DNA from: Cannabis sativa
Taxonomy: Eukaryota; Streptophyta; Magnoliopsida; Rosales; Cannabaceae
DNA: 64,000 nt
Assembly (NCBI RefSeq): GCF_029168945.1
Contig: NC_083602.1
Span: 47,925,442 to 47,989,441 of the forward strand
Reading direction: 5' to 3'
The position numbers and the translations under genes are program-made. The notes beneath the pieces were generated by a model. That model was not told the origin of the DNA and searched no databases. It saw only the letters and a list, made by a program, of their open reading frames with translations. The stretch's first letter is position 1. Every line of letters begins with the position of its first letter. This document shows, piece by piece, positions 18,146-30,438 of the stretch.

Positions 18146-19326
18146 TTATAAAAAAATCATGTCATTTGTGCTCTTTATCTCATAAATAAATGATCGCAAA
18201 ATAACAAATGAACATCATGTATGCTAGAGTTCTTAGCCAAATTAATAAAGTAGAACTCATACATAGGTAAGAACAATCTATTAAATATTATAATCAAATA
18301 CATTAATTTACTATCGAAAGGATACATAAATTATGATTCATAATATTTAATAACTTTTCTTCACCATATTAAGCATCCTTAGCAAGCAATTATTATTGAT
18401 AGAATAATTAATACTTATAAGGATCTTAATCTAATATTGGAGGAAGACACAATATTTAAAAAAAATTAATATTTTACATGCTCCTCATTTCGAAATAATT
18501 TTCCATGCTTAATCTTACGATAGGTAAGAATATAAGCACTAATTGTTTAAATAAAGCATAAATTTATGCCATAACAATATAATATTAATTACTAAGATTA
18601 TGAATAGATTCATGAATTAATATTATACAAAAAAATAAGATGTAGAAATGATAGAATGCTAAAAATATAATAAATTGGTGAAAAGTGGCCCAAAAAATGA
18701 CCTTGCATGCGCCCCCATGTGCCTATTTTAGTTTTTTTTAAACTGTCGTACGACATGTTATTTTAGAAAAATGACTTGTCATTTGGTGAAAACAACATGT
18801 AGCAGGGTCATAAAACGACCCGTCATTTTGTGCTACAAAGGGGGCTGGACCTTATGTGCTACGACATGTCGTTTTGCCCGATAGAGGCAAATGACATGTC
18901 GTTTTTGTCGTCCTTGTCACCTAAAAAACCCAACTCGCAGGTCTGCGGGTTTGCTATTCAGATCGGTGCACCCGCTTCGTGACCCAATCGGATATACCAT
19001 CTTTGTCCACCAAATCCGATGTCGTTTGAAGGGTTTTGTTCCAGTTTCAATCCTTTGTCAATTTCCAACATCCATTCATCCATTTTCACAAAAAAAAAAA
19101 CATTACCCATAAAACATAAATCCAAAAATAGATTTCACCATTGATGAATATCTCCACAATGATGGAAATTAAAAATAACTATCCATAACATATATAAACC
19201 CATTTAAAATAGTATATCTCATATTTACACAACAATAAACATTTTAATCCAAAAAAGAAAAAAATAATGAATTTCATATTTGAAAACAAAATGGGTTAGT
19301 TCAGTTCTTAAATTAAATATACTAGC
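18146..19326 (-). other. Untranslated leader of the copia element
   Basis: About 1.2 kb between primer site and gag with no coding signal. It contains four copies of an ACATGT-centred motif in 18745-18905, two of them as GACATGTCGTTTT. Confidence 0.7.
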
Positions 19327-19337
19327 TCTGATACCAA
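19324..19337 (-). other. Primer-binding site, initiator Met tRNA type
   Basis: On the minus strand TTGGTATCAGAGCT follows the LTR directly. TGGTATCAGAGC is the standard complement of the plant initiator-Met tRNA 3' end. Confidence 0.92.
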
Positions 19338-19338
19338 T

Positions 19339-19859
19339 TGTTAAACTATCACATAGATTATGAACTATCCATACACACATTAAACATTAATCATCATTGC
19401 TCATAACCATTAAATCTAACATCAATACTTTATTTAGAACATCCAAAATAATATACACATACCTCCCATTAAGCCATCCATGTGAGCCATTCGAATCCAA
19501 GAATCACTAATAAAACAACACAAATTCAAGATTGGAGAAGAGCACAATGTGGAGCTATCCCCTATTCTCTTCATATTACCATTAATCCTTTTCACTTAAG
19601 ACACACACATATATATATATGTCACACCCCTCTAACCCTAATAGGCTAGTTACTAATTGGGCTTAAGTGGTTCAATACTGGTATACTATAATTTAATTAG
19701 CCGATTATAGTTATGAGGGTGCTCTCATGTGCCTCTAACATAATAAATAATTATTAATCATCCAATTATGGCTGTTGATAAATATTGGACACATATTTAA
19801 TGATTGTGTTTATGGCATTAAGCTTATGATTATATTAGTCCACAATAATAATTCTAACA
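19339..19859 (-). repeat. 5' LTR of the copia element
   Basis: 521 bp, TG...CA ends (TGTTAAAC ... ATTCTAACA on the plus strand), flanked outside by TSD CTATT at 19860-19864. Confidence 0.93.
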
Positions 19860-20070
19860 CTATTTTCAAGAGGTATGCATTTGATTCATAATTTATCAAT
19901 TCTTGAATTGGATTCTAGGTGTATCATAGATGATATATATGAATTTTACGATTTTTCATATTTTTTATATTGAGTAATAGTAGAAATGGGTCGGATGGTA
20001 ATTTTAGTCACACAAATACAGAGTTGTATCAAGTATTTTACGGGGCAATATTATTAAACAATTTAGAATA

Positions 20071-20669
20071 GGGTAGTTATATTTACACCCCACCAAATTA
20101 TAACTACACCCTAAAAATATAATTACATATTTAACCTTTTATGAAATGACCTAAATAAATATCTTTATTTTTTATTTTATTTATTAATTTATTTTTTAAT
20201 AATTAAGTATACTCTACCACTTCAATTTAATATAAATACATTAAGTAAAAAAATTGTTCATTATAAGATTTGAAACCCTAAAGTCATTTAATGAAGTAAA
20301 ATTTTATCAACAGAGATCACTCAATAATAATATTAAATTTATTATATATGTATTTGATATTTATTGTTATTGTTATTATATATTGTGTTAATTTGATCTT
20401 TACATTGTAATTTATCGTTTCAACATCATTCTCAATTTTTAATTTTTAAAGAAATTTAATTGTAATATGAATCAAGCCCAATTATAATTATATATATTGA
20501 AAAGAAAAATAGTGCAACACAAATCTAAGTTATTAACATTCAGATTGTATTAGAGACATATTCTTTTGATACATAAAGTGAGGTGTGGCTATGAAAAATA
20601 ATATTTAATTGGGATAAATTTAGTAATAGGGTGTAGTTAAATGTTTTTGGAGTGTAAATATAATCTCCC
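20071..20669. mobile_element. Mutator-like MITE, 599 bp, ~40-bp TIRs, 9-bp TSD
   Basis: The left end GGGTAGTTATATTTACACCC and the reverse complement of the right end GGGAGATTATATTTACACTC continue as inverted repeats to an AACTACACCCT block on both arms. Flanks are TTTAGAATA (20062-20070) and TTTAAAATA (20670-20678), a 9-bp TSD with one mismatch, as for Mutator-like elements. It has no coding capacity and an AT-rich core. The short frame on the minus strand within it is not a credible gene. Confidence 0.75.
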
Positions 20670-20678
20670 TTTAAAATA

Positions 20679-21539
20679 TTAGGGTTTAGCGAGGTAATAG
20701 ATTTAGACAATTTTACCCTCATAGTTAAAAGCTTACTTAAGAGTGAAGTAATGGGTAAAATAGTAATTTTTCCAAAAAAAAGCTTAGTCACCTTTAGTGG
20801 TTAGGTGGCTAGTGACTTGTGTGTGAGGTGGATAGTAGGAGAAAACCCTTTGGGAAGGGTTTGCTTAGCCTATAATCAATTAAAAGAAAAAGTCAAAAAT
20901 CAAAAGATTTATCACCATCATTTCATCGTTCTCTTCTTCTCACTCACGAGCACTCAAAAACTAGGAGGTAATCCACCCTTTTGAATATCATCCAAGTGAA
21001 GAATAACCCAAAGGAATCAACTCTTTCATCCTCCCAAGGCAACTAACATAAACCCTAGCTCATTTTATGGTTTTTCAAGGGTTAAGTTCAGTTTTTAATG
21101 ACTATTTTGCTAGGGAGCTGCTAGGTGATCCTAGGAAGTTCAAGTAGGTTAGGAAATAATTTTTAAGGTTATTTAAGATTGTTTAGAATTAGTTTGAAGT
21201 GTTTTGGGTGGTTGTAGTAAAAGTTATGCAAGTTTGAGTTCAAAGAACTCAAACTTGACTTGTTTGTGATAACATGAATTCTGTTGCGAATTAGATTAAG
21301 GTTTCTTCATGAAAAATGTTCATTATGATGATTTTAGGTAACTTGAAAATTTTGGTATGTTTATCTTGGAATATAATGAATTATGCAAGTTTTAAAATCG
21401 AGCATTGGTGTTTCAAACTGTCCAATTTACGTAAAAATCGGGATATCCATTTTTAAAAATGGACCGTCCATTTTGGGTCATATCTTGAGACTCTAACAGA
21501 GTATTTTCTCAATATTTAGGGTATTTTCATGCTATCTAT
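20679..21539 (+). other. Unassigned region, possibly an old LTR fragment
   Basis: A CT-rich patch (TCGTTCTCTTCTTCTCACTC, near 20930) and an AACCCTAGCTC stretch look like a 5' leader or the R-U5 part of an LTR. No coding frame and no terminal repeats are visible. Confidence 0.3.
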
Positions 21540-24500
21540 TGTTGGGATTTTATGCCCTAAATAAAACCCATTTCAATACAATATGATTTGTTATCAATAG
21601 AAGATTAGAAGTCATTTATGTTTACATGTAGTTTTCATGTTTATGGTTTAATGTGTACAAAATCTGTTAAGCCCAAAACATATAGTTATTCACAATAATA
21701 GTGATGTCAACATAGTGGAATGTACTTGTGATTATATGCTTCAAAAGATAATGTCCCTTGATTCATCAGTGCACTGGATTTACACTGATGTGATAATCAG
21801 TGATAAAGTATACTTACACTTTGGATAAGTGTTATGTTCTTTCTAAGACATTGGAAAAGTATGCTAGTTTCGAATGTATGAAGTATACATTGGACTGTGA
21901 CCGATATTGATCTTGGCGAAGATATTATAATCTTACTGTCGTATCTTTCTAAGTCAATATCGCTGGTTGATCTTAGATCAAAAGATCTTAATCATGACAT
22001 GCTTAGGTTCTATCTACAGAGTGTTATTTGTGTTCTTTGATTTGTTAGTTAATCCTACCTTTTGGTCTGGGTGATACATACATTTTGGGAACATGATAGT
22101 ACAATTGAGTGAGAGCGCTAAACATAGATATGGACTTCTATAGCTTCTATCTTGACATAGTAGTGAAATGATGATTTCCTTTGAGCTTGGCTTAATAGAG
22201 ATAAATGGAAGAGCTCTTATTTCAGTGATTATATTAGTTTACTAAAATATCATTTATAGGAAGCTAAGTGTTTTAAGGATAAAATACATTGAGGGGTGAA
22301 ACGGTAAATTTATCTCTACTCAGTGGAAATCATATATAGAGGATCTTTGATTATTGGGATTAGAACGATGGTTAAATGTTTATAGCATATCTATACCGTG
22401 AAACATATAGAGCATTCTATATAACTGAGAGTGCAATTATAAGTTCTATAGTGGATGTAATAAGGAATTAATAAGTTAGGGAATTTACTTGGTTTATTCT
22501 AGTTCTGCTTATTGGAAGCTCAGTTGTATAGTGTTGACCAAAAGTCAATCACTCACTTATTTTGATGATAAACAAATATTTGATTATTATTTGTTACTAA
22601 TCTTTTCTTGACCATTTTGTAAGCATATTCACAAAGTATCAATATTTGCTCGGTAAAGTCAAATATAATCAAAGAAGTGGATTCAACAAGTATACCAACT
22701 ACTTCATACTTCATAAGATCAAAAGTTTTATCAAGAGATCAAGAATTCAAGACCCTATTTAAAAGAGGACTTCAAAAGCTAAAAGTCAAAAGTCAACCCG
22801 AAAGTCAAAGTCAACTCCCAGGAAAAAGTCAACTTTAGATCAAAACATGCAAATCAAGTTAGGAAGCTCATCTACATCAAGAATACAAATAATCAAATGG
22901 TATAAATTTATTTTAGTCTTGTTAAAGTGATTTGCATAGTATACTAGGGTTTATAAGTACAAATTTTGGCCCACTCACTAACTTGTGCAACAAGTTTTCT
23001 CACCCGATAGTCCAAATTTTTTTTGATTGAATTTCTAAATCACATTTTGTTTAACTAAGAGAACAAAATTTGAATTTTTGAAATCGAATAATCGAGTAAA
23101 GAGTTATGCGCGTTTTAGTGCCGAAAAATGCAAGTTTTGAACATGCCTGATTTTCGGCCAACCTATTGAAAGTAGGTAGTCCGTTGAAAAATAGGTAGTC
23201 TGTTTTTCCCAAGATTCTTTTTGAAAAATGTGCTAACGGCTATAAACGGCTAGTTTTTGTTCCTACAATATATAAACTTGTTTTTCACTCAAAAATTAAG
23301 GTTGGTTGAGCTTCTATTCATCATATAACATCATTCTAAGTGTTCTAAGCTAGAGCATTATTACCTTTTCATAAACACACCGACCGCACACACTTGAGCC
23401 AAACTTGTTCTTATCTTCTCTAGTGTGCTTGCAATTCTCTCTAGGATTTTACATTGTTTTTTATCTTGTTAGAGAGAGTTTGCTTTGTATTTCAAAATTA
23501 CATATTCATTGTATTGAGAGGTGAGGTTGGCACCGGTAGAAAAACAACTCGGTTGTAGGTGAGGTTGACACTAGTTTTGTAAACAACCCGAGAAGAGTGA
23601 GATTGTCACTACAACAATCCGATAGTGAGATTGGCACTTCAACAATTCAGTGAGGTTGATAGTCCTTGGAAGAAAACTATTGTGAGAGGTTTGGGAAAAA
23701 CCTTGGTGAAAAATTCCTCGGTTGTAAGGGTTAATCAAGCCCGTTAACTTGGCTCGATAGTGGAACTCAAAGCTAGGTCCATAGCTTTGAAGACCAAGGA
23801 TGTAGGTGGCTTAGTTCTACCGAACCTTGTAAAAATCAAGAATTTGCAATTTCTATCCCTAAAGTCTTTACATTTCAAGTTTATTATTTGTTTATACTTG
23901 TGATTATCATTGTTATTGCATTAAACTTGAATATTTGCAGGAATTGTCTTTGGGGTTTTTAAATTTCAGAAATTAGTTTATATTTCCAATTCACCCCCCT
24001 CTTGAAAACATATCTTGGGCTAACATATAGGCCCATGGTCCCCATACTAGTTGAGACAATACTTGTAAGACTTAGTTAATTGATTTTAATTAATCAATTA
24101 TAATTTTAAAATTAGACTATGTCTAGTTTATGAGTTTTCACTAAGCTAGGGCTTAATTGTGAAGAAAGAGATTCTAGGGTTTATTTGTTAATTAATAGAC
24201 TTTATTAAGTCTAATTAATAAATATGTTAAATGACAATTTTATTTAATAATTAATTTTAATTATTAAATAAATAGTTTTGGCATTTAAATGGTTGAACTG
24301 GAAAAATGGCATTTTTCAAAAAATAAGATAAATAGTTAAAAAATGGCAAAATTGCAAAGTGGGGCCCACATCCATGGCCGACCACTTATGGCTTATTTTA
24401 CCATTTATTTTATCATTTTTTAATGCCAAATAATTCAAACCTAAACATAGTTGGATTCCTATAAATATGTAGTGATGGCCTCAAATTAAAAGATGATGAA

Positions 24501-24864
24501 AACACTTGCCTTCAGTCAAAAATTTGAGCCATCTTCTTTATGCCATTCGAATACTTCATCTCTCTTTCTATCTTCAATATTTCGAACCCTATAGTGATAG
24601 AGTAAGTGCCCACACACATCAAGTGGTACTCAATCATAATGTGTAAGGCTGTGAAGAATCCAATTCAAGAGAAGGAGAACCGGGCTCAGATCTTGGTGAT
24701 ACTATTCTACAGAAAGGATACAAGGGTTAGAGATCTGAGCAGAAGGAGTCATTTAATTCTGCTGCATCCAATGTAAGGTTTCTCAAACTTTATATGTGTT
24801 TAATTACATTGTTTTAGAAATTCATATTTAGGATGTTAAATAACATACATGGCAATAAATCTAG
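21540..24864 (+). mobile_element. LARD-family LTR (copy F), plus strand, interrupted by a solo LTR
   Basis: It starts TGTTGGGATTTTATGCCCTA. Apart from the insertion at 22532-24025 it aligns along its length (roughly 80% by eye) with the reverse complement of the LTR at 24865-26774. Without the insertion and one TSD copy it is about 1.83 kb, close to the full 1.9 kb. The last ~25-30 bp of the LTR are missing where it meets the facing LTR at 24865. No internal region of its own is attached. Confidence 0.8.
22532..24025 (+). mobile_element. Solo LTR (1,494 bp) with perfect TSD TATAG
   Basis: It begins TGTTGACCAAAAGTCAATC and ends CTTGGGCTAACA, flanked by TATAG at 22527-22531 and 24026-24030. 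A TATA box (AATATATAAACTTG, about 23267) precedes a transcribed-looking part, and the 3' end carries TTCACCCCCCTCTTG, common in copia LTRs. With no internal domain, it is the product of LTR-LTR recombination. It is inserted within the LTR of copy F. The copia assignment is inference. Confidence 0.88.
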
Positions 24865-26774
24865 TGTTGGGAATTATTTTACCAGGATCTTAGATCTACT
24901 CACAAGTATGTTTATTAACATCCTAAATATGAACTTTCTAAAACGATAAAATAAACACATATAAAGTTAAGAAAACCTTACATTGATGCAGTGGAATAAA
25001 TGTCTCCTTCCACTCAGATCTCTAACCCTTGATTCCTTTCTGTAGCAGAGTATAATCAAGATCTGAGCCCGAATGTCCTTCTTCTTCAAGTTTTGATCCA
25101 TCACAGTCTTCCAATCTATGATTGAGTTACTGCTTGCTGTGTGTGGGCACTTACTCTTTCACTAGGGTCACGAAAAAGATGAAGGGAAAAGAGAGAGAGG
25201 TATTTCAGCCAAGGTAGAGAGTGAGGGAAGGCTCAGTTTTCTGAAGAGAGAAATTTCTGTCAGAAAGATGATCTGAAAACTTGTGTTTTGACTGAGCCAT
25301 CACTTTCTATTTATAGGCAACTACTAGGTCTAGGTTTAGAATTATTTGGCATTAAAATAATGAAAATATTAATTTGAAAAAGCTAATTAAGTGGCCGGCC
25401 TAGGTGTTGTAATGGGCCTCACTTAATTTTGCAATTTTATCAAATTTATCTCTATTTTCTCAAAAATACCAATTTTCCAATTCTAACCTTTTAAATGCCA
25501 AAACTAATTATTTAATAACTAAAATAGATTATTAAATAATATTGTCATTTAATTTAATTATTAATTAGACATATAAAGTCTATTAATAAATAAATAAACC
25601 TAGAAAACTCTTTTCCTTACAATTTCACCCCTGCTTAGTGAAAATTCATAAAATTAGACATAGTCTAACTTTAAAATTATAATTGATCAATCACGAATCA
25701 ATTAATGAGTCTTACAAGCAGAATGTTCTCAACTAGAATGGGGACCATGGATCTATATGCTAAGCTTCCAATAAGTGAACCAAATTTACCAAGTAAATTC
25801 CTACTTATTAATTCTTCGTTGAATCCAATCTTAGAACTTAGAATTGCACTCTCAGACTTATATAGAGCATATTGTATGTTTCACGATACCAATATACTAT
25901 CTCATTTAACCATTGTTATAATCTTATTGTGATTTAAAGATCCTCTATATAGATGATTTACATCGAGATGGGATTTCTTTACCGTTCTCACCCCTCAATG
26001 TATTTTGCCCCTTAAAACACTTAGCTACCTGTAAATGGTGTTTAGTGATCTAATAATTAGTCAGTTAAACAAGAGCTCATCCATTTACTTCTATTTGCTA
26101 AGCTCGAAGGGAATCATCACTTGACTTCTATACACCAGTAGAAGCTATAGATTCCATATTTATGTTCAGCACTCCCACTCAATCATACTATCATGTTCCC
26201 AAAATATACGTATCACCCTGACCCGAAAGTAGGCTTAACTAATAAATCTAAGAACATGAATAGCACTCCTGAGTTGAGCCTAAGCATATCAGGATTTAGA
26301 TTCTTTTAATCTTAAGATCAACTACTGATATTGACTTGGAAAGATATGTATAACGGTAAGTTTGTAATATCTTAACTTAGTTGCAATATCGGTCCAGTCC
26401 AATGTATACTCCATACATTCGAAACTAGTATACTTTACTAATGTCCTGGAAAGAACATAACACTTACTCCAAGTGTAAGTACACATCATCGCTGATTATC
26501 ACATTAGTGTAAATCCAATAACACTGATGAAACAGGGACCAAAACTTTTGATTCATATGATCACAATCACATTCCACTGTGTTGACAATAGTGTAATTGT
26601 GAATAAACATATGATCTGGATTTAACTGATTTTGTGTGTATGAATGTAATAAACATATTAAACATATTAAACCATTAGCATGAAAAATTCATGCAAACAT
26701 CAATCACTTCAAATTTCTTATATTGATAACTAATCAGATTGTAAAGAGTTGTATTTAGGGCATAAAACCTAACA
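24865..26774 (-). mobile_element. LARD-family LTR (copy A), minus strand, ~1.9 kb
   Basis: It runs TGTTGGGAATTATTTTACC ... CATAAAACCTAACA on the plus strand. A polypurine tract in minus orientation (AAACTCCCACTTGC on plus, 26775-26788) adjoins its right edge, so this is the 3' LTR of a minus-strand element. It faces copy F head to head and forms a large imperfect inverted repeat. Confidence 0.85.
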
Positions 26775-28548
26775 AACTCCCACTTGCACTAATATAAAAC
26801 AAACTGCGCAAATAGGTCAATCTGATGTCTTGATCTTCAGATCAAGTGTAGTATATTTGAATCCACCCAAACTTCTGGAAACTAGTTCATAAAAACTCTT
26901 ATGAAACATCCTTTACTATATGCTTTACTCATCAAGGGATACTGAAATCTTTACTGTTTTAAAAGTACATCTGAATTAACAGAAGACATATCTCTCATAT
27001 TTTAAAATATGTAATTGAGATAATACAGTGTAGACTTTTCTTCAGTGATATAACTTTCTGGTATTTTCGAATAGACCAAGTTATAGTTCTTCTCTGAAAG
27101 AGCTTGAATTATTATACAATAATTCCTCCACCCCCAAAGTAAGCACCATCTCATATAAATCGAAATTAGATGGTGAGATACAAAGACAACTGATACACAG
27201 TTCCTTAATATCTGACATATAGATCACTTTCATAAATCCTTCTTGAATATCTTCTAATGTTCCCTATTTGATTACATCTCAGATAGCTCCCACTCAATAG
27301 CAGATGTCTGGTTAAATAATACTTTTAACCTCTGATTGTTTAGAGAGTTACCTAGTTGTGACTTTTGTATTAGTCTAAAACTTTAAGTTAATACTAAGTC
27401 ATCAACATAACATACTAGTATTTGAAGTGAAAAATACATGCCAGAGATAAAGTAATCAAAATTAAGATACCATAAAATTTTATGAGGATTAAGAATTCTT
27501 GGTTCAAGTCATTCGAATGGACTGAACTAGAGTTCTTTATCTTATTCTCATAATTCTGATAAGCTATACCTATCCATGTGAATGGTTAGATTTGCTTTTC
27601 AGTAATGTTCTTAAGTACCTATCACAAGTATCAACCTAATGAAGATGGGTATAGAACTTTAAAATTCTCCCACTCAATTAAGGTAGTGTGAAACTTTAAC
27701 AAAGAACTTTCTAAGGTATCAAACTTTTACTTACAATAGTAAAATCGAAATGGAACATACAATCAAGATCAAGAATTTATATTGACAATAGCTGACTCAT
27801 TATATTACTTCTATGTTTAAACAAGATATGTGTTACATAGGGAATTGTGGAATATACTCCACCCCTAAGAATATACATGTAGGGTACTATGGATACCCTC
27901 CACCCTAAGTATATAGAGATTATGATCCACCCCTAAAGGTTGTAAAGATCATGATTCTCTTAGTGTGATAGAGTTTATGTGGAGTTGAATACTATCCAGA
28001 GTTCATTAGATATAAAAGATCGTTGAACTGCATAGTTTTCTTAACTTTTCTCCACCCCTATCAGATCATAAGATCCTTTTATTAAACAAATTCTTAGTAA
28101 TTGTATGAGAATTAACAATTATTGATAAACATAGAAATAATTTCTAATGTTTATATAATATAACTCTATGAAGAGTTGTAAATATTATAGAATTTACATC
28201 AATAATAAAATCACTTACACATACAAACATACAAATATAATGTGGTAATAATTGATGAAGATAAATTAAATGAAGCTCAATCTCATAAATTGCAATAGGG
28301 AATTTCGAAAATAAAACTTTATTAATATTAAAAAAATATTGCAACAATATGAGAAAAACAGGGATAAATATCCCTAACTAAAATTTGAAATCCAAATTGT
28401 CTTGAAACTAAAACAATTAATTCAAATTGAAGAGCTTCATCTTCATCTGGACGATTTCACCCTTTGGTCCAGCTTTCTGATCCAACTTAATTGAGTTCAA
28501 GTAGCTTGGCCTATAAGAAGAAGAAAACAAATAAACAAAGTTTAGTCC
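26775..28548 (-). mobile_element. 3'-end part of the interior of copy A, truncated
   Basis: A non-coding interior, similar in organisation to 30439-32100 of copy B, including several CCACCCCT and TCCCACT motifs. Bases 27215-28232 recur at 38793-39811 with about 1% difference. A short minus-strand stretch near 28410-28505 looks like a terminal exon: a pyrimidine-rich tract ending TATAG, then about 30 sense codons ending KMKLFNLN and a stop. Its family is unknown. Confidence 0.75.
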
Positions 28549-30438
28549 AAAATCTTAGATCTACTCACAAGTATGTTTATTAACACCCTAAATATGAACT
28601 TTCTAAAACGATGAAATAAACACATATAAAGTTTAGGAAACCTTACATTGGGTGCAGCGGAATATAATGACTCCTTCCGTTCAGATATCTAGCCCTTGAT
28701 TCCTTTCTGTAGCAGAGCATTATCAATATCTGAACCTGGATCTCTTTCTCTGAATCTTTTATGCTGAAACTCCTTTGCTGATGATCTTTCTTCACGATCT
28801 TCCTCACTATGATTGAGGTATCACTTGCTGTGTGTGGGGGCACTACTCATACACTAAGGATTTCGAAATTCAAGAGGAAGAGAGAGAGAGTGGGTTCAGC
28901 CAAAGATAGGGAGAGAGAAGGCTCAGGTTTTTCTCTGAAGGAAAAATAGAAAATTTAAGTGTGAAATTTTAGTGTAATTTTCCTGAAGCCTTCACTATCT
29001 ATTTATAGCATTCCAATAGGGTTAGGTTTGAATTATTTGGCATTAAAATAATGAAAAAAAATCAGTTTAAATTTCCTACAAAAGTGGCTGGCCCTATACA
29101 AGTGGATTTGGGCCTCACTTTTTGCAATTTTGCAGTTTTATCTTTTCTGCATCTGATTTTCTCAAAAACGCAAATTTTCAAATTCAACCATTTAAATGCC
29201 AATTCTAACTATTTAATAACTATAAATAATTATTAAATAATATTGTCATTTATCATATTTATTAATTGAACCATACAAAGTATCATAATTAACAAATATG
29301 CCCCTAAAACTCTTTCTTTACAATTTCGCCCTTACTTAGTGAAAAATTCACAAATAGACATAGTCTAATTTGAGAATTATAATTGATTAATCAAAACCAA
29401 TTACATGAGTCTTACAAGCAATATTATCTCAACTAGTGGGGGGACCATGGGTCTATATAACCGAGCTTCCAATAAGTAGATCAAGAATTTAGCACTAAAA
29501 TTCACTAACTTATTAATTCTTCGTTGAATCCACGCATAGAACTTAGAATTGCACTCTCAGTATATAGAATGCTCTATATGTTCCACCATATAGACACATC
29601 ATTAGTTATCCATTGTTATAATCCTAATGTGATCAATGATCCTCTATATGAATGATCTACACTGTAAAGGGATTAAATTACCGTTACACCCTACAATGTA
29701 TTTATTCCTTAAAACACTTGACCCCGTATAAATGATATTTCAGCTTATGTGAAATGAGTACTCCACCATTTATGTTCGTTTGGTCAAGCTCGAAGGAGAT
29801 CATCCTTTGCTTACTATTCGCCAGATAGAAGCTATAGATTCCATGTTTATGCTAGCGCTCCCACTCAATTGCACTACCGTGTTCCCAAAATGTACGTATC
29901 ACCCTGACCTAAAAGTAGGCTTAACTAACAAATTAAAGAACACGAATAGCCTCTCGAGATTGAGCCTAATCATATCAGGATTAAGATCATTTGATCTAGG
30001 ATCAACTAGGCGATATTGACTTGAATAGATATTACGGTAAGTTTAATAAATCTAAGTCAAAGTTCAATATCGGTCCCTTCCGATGCATACTCCATGCATC
30101 CAACCTGAGCTTTACTTTAACCAATGTTCTGGAAAGAACATAGCACTTCTCCAAATGCAAGTAAACTCTGTTGTAGATTATCATATCAGTAAAACCCTAT
30201 GTCTGATAAATCTAGGAAACTTTATTCACATAGTCATGTTTACTTTCCAATGTGTTGACGGCACAATAAACATGATCAAGTATGTGAAAAGGGTTTCAGA
30301 TGAATCTATACATTATGTACATATAATCATGAAATAAATCATGTGAACCATGCAACATTAAATGTTATTTCTGATCTATATTAATAAGTAAATCTGATTA
30401 TATTGAAATGAGTTTTATTTAGGGCATAAAACCCAACA
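28549..30438 (-). repeat. 3' LTR of copy B, outer end truncated
   Basis: Aligns with 36911-38792. The first ~20 bp of the LTR (TGTTGGAAATTATTTTACC) are absent and replaced by unrelated sequence ending TTTAGTCCAAA. Confidence 0.9.

Larger units (their letters stand above)
13133..19859 (-). mobile_element. Degenerate full-length Ty1/copia element
   Basis: The element is 6.7 kb with ~520-bp LTRs and the 5-bp TSD CTATT (13128-13132 and 19860-19864). On the minus strand the order is 5' LTR, initiator-Met-type primer site, long leader, gag, protease, integrase, RT, RNase H, polypurine tract, 3' LTR. The order integrase before RT is the copia signature. By eye the LTRs differ at roughly 45-50 sites plus small indels (about 91% identity), so the insertion is old. 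Coding is broken by several stops and frameshifts. I cannot assign the lineage with confidence. Confidence 0.93.

Noticed and set aside
20540..20791. 83-codon minus-strand frame
   Set aside because: It covers the right TIR of the MULE-like MITE and its flank, with low-complexity Leu/Ser/Thr composition.
28643..30337. Several short frames in the LARD LTR, repeated at 37405-38691
   Set aside because: They recur because the two LTRs are copies of each other. Frames are short, AT-rich and show no domain.
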